Shown in pieces: positions 17,438 to 27,100 of a stretch of DNA of 29,765 nucleotides. The notes under the pieces were generated by a model, which searched no databases, was not told where the DNA came from, and saw only the letters and a program-made list of their open reading frames with translations. Numbering within the stretch: the first letter of the stretch is position 1; the number at the start of each line of letters is the position of its first letter. The position numbers and the translations under genes are program-made. Source of the stretch: Dunaliella salina (lineage: Eukaryota > Chlorophyta > Chlorophyceae > Chlamydomonadales > Dunaliellaceae); the NCBI GenBank assembly GCA_002284615.2, contig MU069835.1, positions 81,502 through 111,266 on the forward strand. The letters are read 5' to 3'.

Positions 17438-20400
17438 TTACCACAGCATTTGCACCCTTATGCTGGCATCCCTGGCATTGTTGTAGCTTGGAGGAACCTG
17501 GACCTCCACAACAGCTGGTGTCTTGCGCATGTCAGGGTCCATATCATCAATCATTGATACATTGAATGTATCTGAATTTGACAGCGTGGGAAAAGTTGTG
17601 TTGACACAATGTTGACCCATTAATTTCAATTATTATCCTTCAGTCATGTATTAAGAACACCAAATGGGATGGCTGTTGACATTACAGGGCCTGTGTATTG
17701 ACACTACTACTTACTTGATAGCACTTCCTACGCAGTCTGGTGCGTACAGGCGAATGCTGACATTGAAGGAGTCACTGTAAAGTGGGCGGACAGCGTGCTG
17801 TACTGTAGAATTGAGCTCCACCTGCAAAAATGATTATACCAATTTGACATACAGGTTCAGAAGAGCTCATGAATGGATTCCCTGGAATTTCCATTAGATC
17901 TTGGAGTACAGCCCTGTCAACAATCATGGGTGAGAAACGGAAGAAGGAGGTTGTCAAAATGAAACATCATTGCTGAATCATGATTATATGGGTTGGTTCG
18001 TCTTTTGGGGAGGTTGTTTTTGCTGAAGGTAATGTCGTACCATAGTTTAGAGATTGCAAATTATAAAATTGTGCCTTCCAAGGGCAACAAGGTATGAAAG
18101 ATGCTCTTATCTTGCTTCAAAAATATGCAAAGACAGAATCATGGAATGCATAAGTATCTGTACAAAAGGTTTCATGCATCAATTTCTACCCCTACACCAT
18201 GCTCGACTTGAAGCAACAAGTGTGACGTGGGCAGTGAACCAAAGCGCGCACCATTTCATCTTTAGAAACGAACAGCAGAAAGCCCTTGTCTGACATAAGC
18301 TCGCCAGTCTCTCTTCTGGTGAACATCCTTGGGTACCCAGGCTGGTATGGCACACTGACACCCACTTCGTATGAGAGTTTTGAGTGGCGCGCATGGATAA
18401 GCTCTAAACAAATCCCAGCAAGGACTGCACCTGCAGGTTGACACAGTTAACTTAAAACGTTTTAAGCCAGGATTTCTGCATTTGTAGTCTGTATGCCCCT
18501 TGCTTGTCGAGGAGAATGCAAACATTTTCATCAAAATCCTCAGGAGGTGCCCATAAGAATACTCCTTACAGGAAACAAGAGAGGAGGCTTAGCCATATCT
18601 TATGTACAAGGATTACATGAAGTGGGCCAATCAAATCCATTCTGGTACACTTTCTTGTGATGAGGTCATCCACCTTACAGTTATCAAACACGTTCCTGCG
18701 AAAAGGAATTCTTTGGACTTTGCAGCATGACAACAGGAAATCTTTTCACCTGAAAGCACTGAGGCATATGGGCAATGAGGTACCGCCAGGGATCTTGTTT
18801 TTCCAGTGTGGAGCAGAGCCAAGCGGACTTGTTTCTGCATAAAGAAATCCAGGCAATGTCCTGTGATCTGGTTTTACAGATCATGATCAAGGAAGGAAAA
18901 AGGATTGGAGGCCATGCTCCTACAACGTGTGGATTGGGCTGCACAGAATTCTAGTTACTTAGCTGAAGGTAAGGGCTGGATGCAAAGCCACCAACTAGCA
19001 GCACCTGTGAATGTTTGTGTAAATGTAGTGCAAATCTTTATATTGCACTTTGTCTGAGTAAAAAGCTGCCATTTCATCATTCCTTCAAAATGCTGCAATA
19101 AAAAATGATGACATTTGAAGTGGAAACTCATCACCCATTTTGACTTCCACCCAGGTGATGACTCCAACCATTGAATACACATGATGCAGAAAAGGGCCAT
19201 CATGAGTGTGCCTGTACCTTGTCGCACAACCGACCCAGCTTCCTGAGCTGCTGCAGGGCCAGCTGGATGGTCTGTCGCACAGGCGCATCAAACATGTGCT
19301 TGAGCTGAATCGCGACCCCACTCAACCCCTTTGAATGGCTGTTGCTGGCATGTTGCAGAACAATCAGGCCTGGCAGGATGAATATCCTGGTCGAGCAGAG
19401 GCACTTGTCTTTTGTGAATCATGAATTGATGCATCATTACCAACTCAAAGAGCAAAGACCGGCCTTTCTCTTACTGCTGAGTCATGGGATGACTTTGCTT
19501 GTTTTAAACTGACCTCATGGTGCCTTTGCCCCTATACAAGTGCACTTGATTGGCAGGCCTCAAACCTGCAATGAATTATGACCATTTTGGTCAGTGTGAG
19601 GAGGATGATGAGTGAGGATAGACAGGCACAACGTCTGATGTTTTGCACAGAGGGTGTTTCCAAATCGGCTCCAATCTCACCTTTGCATGACCTGGCTCAG
19701 CTCTGCTGGGTGGTTTGTAACCCACAAATCAAATATCAGGCTAGCAGTCAGTCGTTTTGACTGGAGGCCTTGTAACCTTGTAATCTTGTAACCTTGTAAC
19801 CCACGAGTCAAATGCCTCAGTGCCAACCTCTGTTCGGTATGCTTTCCTGTGATGGCATGTCAGTGCATTTAAATGCATAAGTAAGACCATTTCTCCGAGA
19901 ATGCTGACTCGCAGGAAAGCAGGTGAGTCTGACTCCTCAAACACTCAAAGCTCTGTTTCCTACATCACATCAATCCTCTATTGCTGAGGACCATTACCAT
20001 CTAACTCTCATGAAGTGAAACGTACTTGAACTCTTCATCCACCATGGCGCTACCACTGAATGCTCCTGCAGCGTGCACAGCCTCCGTCAGGACAACAAGG
20101 CCCCCTTTGCTCTGGCACATGTGGACGGTCGTGTCCACATTCCCTCCAGCAGCATGAATAATCATCACAGTCTCACCTGTACGAAAGATTGGCAGATCTG
20201 TCAGGAGTTAAACACAGTCACAAAAGCAACAACAGTTTTTTCCACGAATTTGAGCAAGCAGGAGAGTTCCATGTCAAAGTGCCGACTGTCAAAGAAGGGT
20301 GTTGCTGAATGCTCGAAGCGAGAAGGTCAACTACAGGTGACCATCAAGTAACCAAGACAATGTCCTACTACAAGGAAGCCGACCTGGCAACAGGGGAGGA

Positions 20401-20556
20401 ACCTTTCTGTCCAGTGCGTAAGTTGCAGCAGCTTCTGGCTCCAGCATGGCCGAGAGTGCATCGCTGTCAATCTTGCGGATGAGACCAGCACGTACTGGTG
20501 CCTCTCGCATGGCATGCTTGCTTGCATCACCCCACATGGCAGGAAGGGTCATGCAC
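17438..20556 (-). pseudogene. HSPA12-like (atypical Hsp70) paralogue, 5'-truncated and decayed
   Basis: Exons align in order with exons 6-16 of the intact gene: 20384-20556 (CMTLPAMW..EPEAAATYAL, same 173 nt length), 20026-20176, 19681-19846, about 19565 downward, 19218-19328, 18959-19004, 18750-18860 (PYASVLSG), 18252-18430 (a fusion of three exons of the intact gene, through HARHSKLSYEVGVSVP), 17715-17821 and about 17441-17590. Exons 1-5, which carry the phosphate-1 motif, are absent up to 20890. The phosphate-2 motif reads IIHAAGGNVDTT where the intact gene has IIDAGGGTVDIS, so the catalytic Asp is His. The exon at 19681-19846 has an internal duplication with a TAG, the 19565 exon stops after FEACQSSALV, and the last junction has a phase mismatch. 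Well-conserved splice sites suggest fairly recent decay. Confidence 0.82.
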
Positions 20557-20890
20557 CTGCACAAAAATCGTGGGAAAAGCTCCCAGTTTGTAATTGCTGC
20601 ATGGTAAGATTCAGGTTGATAAAAGTGATTTGAAACCAGAAAACTGCTTTGCTTCAAGAGATTTGCTGCACACCTTCAATACCACACCCAATTTCCCCCA
20701 GGAACTTGCCAGGGGCTTCTCTAGTAGCTTGTTTTCTCACCAATCTATAGCGCTGGGGTCTTAGAGGCGCCTGGGGGGCATGCCTATTTAGCCTTGGCGT
20801 GAACCCTACTTTTTTGACATTCAACATTCATTCTAGACCACCAACCATATTAAATTGGATGGTATTAGTGATTAAAGTTCTTGAATTAGC
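20557..20890. other. Sequence upstream of the truncated paralogue
   Basis: Searched on the minus strand for counterparts of intact-gene exons 4 and 5 (FKLALEDPDAA, VVADYLVKLYRY); none is present. Nothing else recognised. Confidence 0.5.
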
Positions 20891-21975
20891 ACTCTGCCAT
20901 GAGCGTTTGCCACTGCTATCTTTCACTGTTACACAAAAATTGCTCCAGGCAGCTCTTATGGAAAAAGTGCGCAGATGACAAATACCATGGAAAAGGTTTT
21001 TGCATTCACATAAATACTTTCAATGGGACATTTGCTCTAGGTGACACATAATCTGGTATCTTGGTCTACAATGTGGGCGCTCATGCTTGCAATAAATGTG
21101 CAGATGCCGCTTCAAATTGCCAGGTTGCCTGGTCGGCATTTGTGTGGCTGATGCTGGAGCCCCCTCCTTGTCCTAGAACTATAGAAAATGCACTGATACG
21201 ATCAGATCCTATTTCCTCATGTGCCTGAGAACATCATGTGTTGATAAATGATCAAAAAATCAAATGAATCCATGAAAGCTTTTGTTCATCTTTGTTTCAG
21301 GTGAGCCCCACCTTTCAGACTAGAAATTGGCAGAGGGAGTCAACAGGCCTGCACCACTGTATACGTTCTTTCCCAACTTTCTTTCTCAAATGCGATCATG
21401 CCATCCATAAGTTTTCCTTAATCATGTTTCCAAAGTTCATGGAAATCGGAGGTGCCCAGATCACTCTCCTGGCCTCAGATCACCAAAAACAGGCCCACAG
21501 CTCCACACTGAGACCATTTCTCACTTGCAAAATTTTACCTCTGCAACCCATGTATGTTATGGTAACATCCTGCTTGTTAAAAAACAAGAAAGGAGTAGGT
21601 CAAACAAATGATCTTCTTGGCAAACTTTGAGCCCTCAGGACCTGTGACCGCCTTTGCTGCAATTTCTCAAGGGAAATGGCTGAAAACTTGTACCTGACTG
21701 ATCATTGGGTCTTTTCACTCCTTTTTTTTCAATTATATCATTTCGATACATGGACACCAAATCACAAAAAAACTATCCAATTTGGTGCAGCAGGTAGTCC
21801 TGAATGGAGATTTGGTGGTAAAAAGTAAGGTTTACGCTTCGGCCGCTTAGGCAGGTGTACCATGACTGGCAGGCACTTTACAACTTCGATGCTGCAGAGG
21901 CTGATGAATCAGGGACGAAACAGGCTACCAGAGGAACCGGGTATGAAAAGTGTCAGTTTTGGTACCATTTGGGAA
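20891..21975. repeat. Large inverted repeat, left arm
   Basis: Pairs with 22190-23152 in opposite orientation along nearly the whole length. Shared blocks include TTGCCACTGCTAT, AATTGCTCCAGGCAGCTCT, GCAATAAATGTGCAGATGCC, GTGAGCCCCACCTTTCAG, GAAAACTTGTACCTGAC, GGAGATTTGGTGGTAAAAA and GAACCGGGTATGAAAAGTG. By eye the arms are mostly identical, with small indels. No transposase is encoded; short frames inside are not convincing. Confidence 0.9.
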
Positions 21976-22189
21976 ACATTTGAAGAGTTCTCTTATGTCA
22001 GGCCTCTGTCGCCTCCCTCTGAGAAGCTGACACGGCTCTGCAAGAGATCCCAGGCAACCTTGATCATTAAGAAATCATGCAAAAAACAGGCTTGGCTGTG
22101 CAGACTGCAAGACAGGTTACAACACTTATTACCATAGTCTGCTATCCCATGCAAACAAGACCATCAAGGACGCTTTCTGGAAGACACTC
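21976..22189. other. Loop between the inverted-repeat arms
   Basis: About 210 bp of unique sequence between the arms; no gene or signal seen. Confidence 0.6.
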
Positions 22190-23152
22190 CCAATGGTGCC
22201 AAAACTGGCACTTTTCATACCCGGTTCCACTGGTAGCCTATTTTATCTCTGATTCTTCAGTCATGGCACACCTGCCGAATCGGCCGCAGCGTGAACCTTA
22301 ATTTTTACCACCAAATCTCCATTCCGGACCACCTGCTGCACAAAATTGGATGATTTATTTTGTGGTTTGGTGTCCTTGTATCGAAATAAAATGATTAAAT
22401 TAGAGTGAGAGTGAGGGACCCAGTGGTTGGTCAGGTACAAGTTTTCAGCAATTTGCCTCGAGAAATTGCAGCACAGGCTGCCACAGGCTCTGAGGGGGTG
22501 CCAAAAAGGTCATTTTTGGCCTCCTCCTTTCTTTTTTTGAATAAGCAGGATGTTACCAACGTTGGAGCTGCAGGCCTGTTCTTGGTGATCTGAGGCCAGC
22601 AGAGTGATCTGGGGACCTCCGGAATTTCATGGTCAGATTTGAGAAGAAAGCTGGGAAATAACATATCCGGTGGTACAGGCCTATTGATTTCGACTGCCGA
22701 TTTCTAGCCTGAAAGGTGGGGCTCACCTGAAACAAAGACGAACAAGGGCTTTTATGGAGGTCATTTGATTTTTTGATCATTAATCAACACATGATGTTCT
22801 CGGGCACATGAGGCAACAGGCTCTGATCATATCAGTGCATTATTCTGTGACACCAGGCCAGGGAAGGGACTCCAGCATCAGCCACACAAGTGCCGACCAG
22901 GCAACCTGACAGTTTCAAGCGGCATCTGCACATTTATTGCAAGCATGAGCACCCACATTGTAGACAAAGGTACCAGATTAAGTGTCACCTAGAGCAGATG
23001 TCCAATTGAGAGCACTTCTGTGGACGTAACGACGTTTTTTTCTTGGAAATCCATGGTAATTGTCATTTACACGATTTTTCCATAGAGCTGCCTGGAGCAA
23101 TTTGTGTATAAGAGTGGATAATAGCAGTGGCAAATGCTCAGTGCTAATCAGC
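22190..23152. repeat. Large inverted repeat, right arm
   Basis: Inverted counterpart of 20891-21975, about 120 bp shorter because of internal indels. The outer edges are ATTAGCACT (left arm) and AGTGCTAAT (right arm). No target-site duplication was evident outside them. Confidence 0.9.
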
Positions 23153-23279
23153 TCATCTGCTTCATTGGGAAGCCGCGCAAGCTTACAGCAATAATCTGCA
23201 GCACGCAGATCTAGACGTCAGCAATTCAAGCCAATGCAATCGATAGCCCAGCCCAGCCGAAAATTGGCCTTGTAAGTAC

Positions 23280-23298
23280 TCATCATCATCATCATCAT
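23280..23298. repeat. (TCA)n microsatellite, left of MITE copy 3
   Basis: Short pure TCA run that ends directly at the left terminus of the MITE-like repeat. Confidence 0.9.
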
Positions 23299-23830
23299 TG
23301 ACATGCTCATTTAGTGTTGTGTCAATTTTACTGTTGGTGACCAATTAGTTAGGTTGTTATAGGGGTTTTTGGGTGATGATTTTCCCTGGACCTCTATGTT
23401 GAGAATTTCTGCGTTCTACGTTCTACATTCTGCTTTGTACATGTAGTGCCATCTGGATAAGATGTCGTAGAATATCTCAACCTTCTATGTGTAAAGGATT
23501 GATGGCCTGAGGCCAAGCAAGCCCTGGGAAAGGGCAAGGATGGAGCAGCAGCGTGGCAATCAGGGAAGTGTGGCAAAGAGAACACAAGAGAGTAAGCATG
23601 CCTGAGTGTGGCAGGCATTGCAAGAAACATGCTGCTGGTTATTGCAGCCCGATGTCCTCTGATGGAGGGTTACTCCACCTTGGACGAAGGAAGTGGTGGT
23701 GCGGAGGCAGGCCACACACTGCCGTGACCAGCAAACCACACCACCATAACACAAATTCCCCACATTCTCAACATAGAGGTGATTCGTGTTGCCAAGTCAG
23801 TACATCTTACAGGACATGATCTGCGCATGA

Positions 23831-23832
<2 letters not shown>
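23299..23832. mobile_element. MITE-like repeat, copy 3 (full length)
   Basis: A 534 bp copy from TGACATGCTCA to TGCGCATGACA (the right terminus has one change relative to copy 2). The internal part near 23745-23780 matches copy 1 (TTCCCCACATTCTCAAC) rather than copy 2. It is flanked on both sides by TCA/ATC microsatellite. It lies downstream of the intact HSPA12 gene, and TTACA at 23807-23811 is a TGTAA on the minus strand that could act as a polyadenylation signal for that gene; this is speculative. Confidence 0.78.
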
Positions 23833-23876
<44 letters not shown>

Positions 23877-23902
23877 GTCATCATCATCATCACCATCATC
23901 AT
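23830..23902. repeat. (ATC)n microsatellite, right of MITE copy 3
   Basis: About 24 ATC units with a few interruptions (CGTC, CACC). The aspartate-run frame it creates on the minus strand is spurious. Confidence 0.95.
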
Positions 23903-24112
23903 TGTGCACACAGAGAGCCATCAAACATTATTGAATATTCAAAAGCAGGTCATACAACAACGGCACACAACAATTCTTGCATCAATCCTCACAGCAAAAC
24001 CAGAGACAGGCAGCAATACTTATCAAAATGTTAGAATCAAACCAAATTCTTCTGTTAGCTTGCCATAGCACCACATTCACAAGTCAAACTGCATAAAAAA
24101 TGCTGTTGCGCT

Positions 24113-27100
24113 CTACTCATGAGCAAAAATAAATTCTGTTGCTACTACTTCTTGTGTCCTGTCAAGACAGGCGGAGGCTGCAATTTCGCTTTGGCCAAAC
24201 AACAGCTTTATCAGAATCAGCTCCTCATCTTGGCAGCCTGGGGAAATGGAAAATGTGGGGGCACCGCATTATAAAGCAGAGGGATGCATGAAATGAGCAT
24301 GAGAGTAAATGCCATTTGCATGACAGATTCAAGCTGAACCGTTCCATCTCATCCTATTCCTACCAAAGGAGCATGCAGAACACACCTGGAGGCAGGTCCA
24401 GACGGAGGCTGCCCAGCGCATGCATGTCAGATCCTTCTATTCCAAGGTACCTGAATGCTCAAGCAGGGAATTGTGATGAGGTTTTTGCAGCAAAGGTCTT
24501 TGCGTCCAACTTTTCATGAGTGCATCTGTCTTGCACTTGTTGGATACAGCTCAACAAAATTGCACGTGGAAAATTTGAGTAGCATCACTTACTGGGGGCA
24601 AGCGTCTGTAGAAGCAAACAGCTCAATGTAGGCATTTGTGTTTAGAGAGCTTCCTGGCACTACAACATGATTGACCTCCTCCTCCCGCTCCACCTGCGAG
24701 ACAAATCACAGCAAGTTGACACGTATACAGTGTAAATGGATGCACTCAAGCTCTGTTCTCTAGCTTCTTAAGCCTTTTCAAAACAAATGCCAAGCAAAAA
24801 CGTACTGGATGATGGGTCACTGCACACTGTTGCTGCTTGCTGCATTGGCTGCATTGGATTTCGGCAAGCAGAAATAGCAAATAACTCACTGTGGCATTTA
24901 TCCCATCATTGAAGAATGCCCACTGTCAATTACTTGACATTTGGCACGCATTGTTGACGGGGCACATGAACTCAAATGTGCAAATTAAAATGATTCCCAG
25001 CACTTACCAGTTGGTTTTTGAGGACAAAAGGCAAAAATTTTGCGCTGGTAAAGAAATTGCATTCTTCCTCATGCCTGTAAAAGCAAAGTGTGGTTTGCCA
25101 TAAATTTAGGGAATCTTGCAGGTCTCCAGTCAGGGTTGTAGGTCTTTGTCCACAAAGGCATCAGGCTTGCACATGTAAGCTGCATGTCATGTACAGGTGC
25201 AACCAAGCATAACAAGAGGGGAAACCAAATGGCAACACTTATTTATAGTATGAGGGGGCACACGGCTCTTTTTTGAACCAATGTGCCCTTTTTTCTTAAT
25301 TGGTGCAGAAAGAGTTCCCCTGTCTGCGTAGTTTTTCTTTTCAAAAGTATGATTGCAGATTCATAAAACTTGGATTTGAAGCATTTCCGTCATACCAGTA
25401 TTTAGATGCCTTTGGAGCCCCGTCTTCCCAAGGACTGTGCAAGCGTACACCTGAGGCAAGGGTGGAGCCAGTAGGTTTGGAATTGCATCAAGATAGATCA
25501 GCCAGACTGAGACTAAACGTGCAAGAGCAAATCATTGCTGCTTGCCAATACGCTCTGCTGCAATTTCTTAAATCAAGTATGGGTACAATGGAAGCAAGGT
25601 ACCAAATGCCTGCATCCAATAGAAAAGCACTCAAACAACAGCTGCTGACCGTATGAAAGGCGGCTTCGCCGCGCATGGATGAGGTCAGGCTCACAACCAT
25701 AAGCGACTGCTCCTGAAAAATTGATGCAAAACAGGTAATGTTTTGAACGTGTTCTATGCAGCAGATTGCCATGAAACGGAGCATTCAAAACAAGTAGTAG
25801 AAAAAGTGCAACTTTTGGTCTTCCTGAAGGAGGCGCAGCTTGTTTCCGTTTGTGCAAGATCAAAAACACAGGTAAGCCACGGTGTGAATTGTTTTGCTTG
25901 CATCAATATTCATCTGAGTGCCAGGATGTTCGACTGAAAAACGCCCACTCTGGAGAGTAAAAGTCCACTATTGTCGGCACTGGCAAACCCACCACTGAGT
26001 ACTGAAGCATACGGGCGCAGAGGCACAGTCAGGTTGTCTGCCACATTCAGATCCTCGATAAGCGCCCCACGGATACAATTCATCAGGTATGGACTGGATG
26101 CTAGTCCCCCGACCAGCAGGACCTACAAGGAAAAAATAGAAGCAAGCTGCGCCTGAGCTGCTTTTCAGCAATTGTGTTGGTTGCTCAGTAAAGCATGCGC
26201 AGACCAGAGCATTTTGCCAAACAAATAGCCTACACGCGAGCAACGGTGCAAAGGGGCAAGCTCAAGAAGTTTGGCACTAGCCATGCTAATGGTCTCCTTA
26301 ATTGTGTGGTCAAAGAAGTCCTCCATTTTTTCATCCAAAACCACGTCAGAAGCTGTGCCCTGAGAATGAAGTGGTGTGATTGGAAGAAAATCTTAGCCCA
26401 CGCAATCTGCTTTTTCATACTCGTAATGGCAGCAAAGTATATGTTTTCAAAACAAGGTTGTTCTCTAAACCCAACATTTAAATTAGGATTCTGGTGAGTT
26501 ACAAAACTGGTATTGTACGCAGCTCACATACCTGATTGAATTGCAACTGTTCCTTCTGAACATCTGACATCCTTGCATGCAAATCAGGGGGAATAACAAC
26601 CCTGCAGTGGGTGCAGAATGTGTGGTTGTGAGGACTTGAGTGCTTCTTGAGATCGATTACAATCCTGCTCAGCAGAGCAGATCCACACCTGGATTTTGGT
26701 GTTTTGATGCTCACAGTCGAGGAGCTGCTGTTGCTGCTGCTCTCATCACCAGCAAAGCTTCGCTTGCATGCCTCAAACCTGCAAGGATGAGGCATTTAAC
26801 AAAATTGATTTTACTTGGACTGCTTGGCCTTTGCTTGGCAGTTATCCAGCTGCCTGTCCCGCAACAAAAGCTCTGGGCCTCCCCAGCAAACTCCCATCTT
26901 ACACTTGTGCTGACCAGACTTACTGCTTCAAAACCTGTTGCCACTGCACTGGGTGGTCATGGATCCAGGAATCAAATGCAATATGGCCAACCGCCTCCTT
27001 GTAAAACTCCCTGAAAGCCAAGAGAGGGGTAAGATGACTTGTTGTGTCAAAAGAAATGTTTGGGGCTGTAAGCCATGAGTCGGCATTCCTTGTATGAGAG

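Noticed and set aside
21292..21630. 112-residue plus-strand frame in the left inverted-repeat arm
   Set aside because: The matching frame in the right arm is broken and no family is recognised; conservation follows the DNA repeat.
23670..23924. Minus-strand frame with a long aspartate run
   Set aside because: It is the ATC microsatellite read in one frame, continuing into the MITE; no independent coding signal.
25488..25869. Minus-strand frames of 98 residues read straight through
   Set aside because: Only 25650-25712 is coding (GAVAYGCEPDL); the rest is intron, as shown by matching phases and GT-AG sites.
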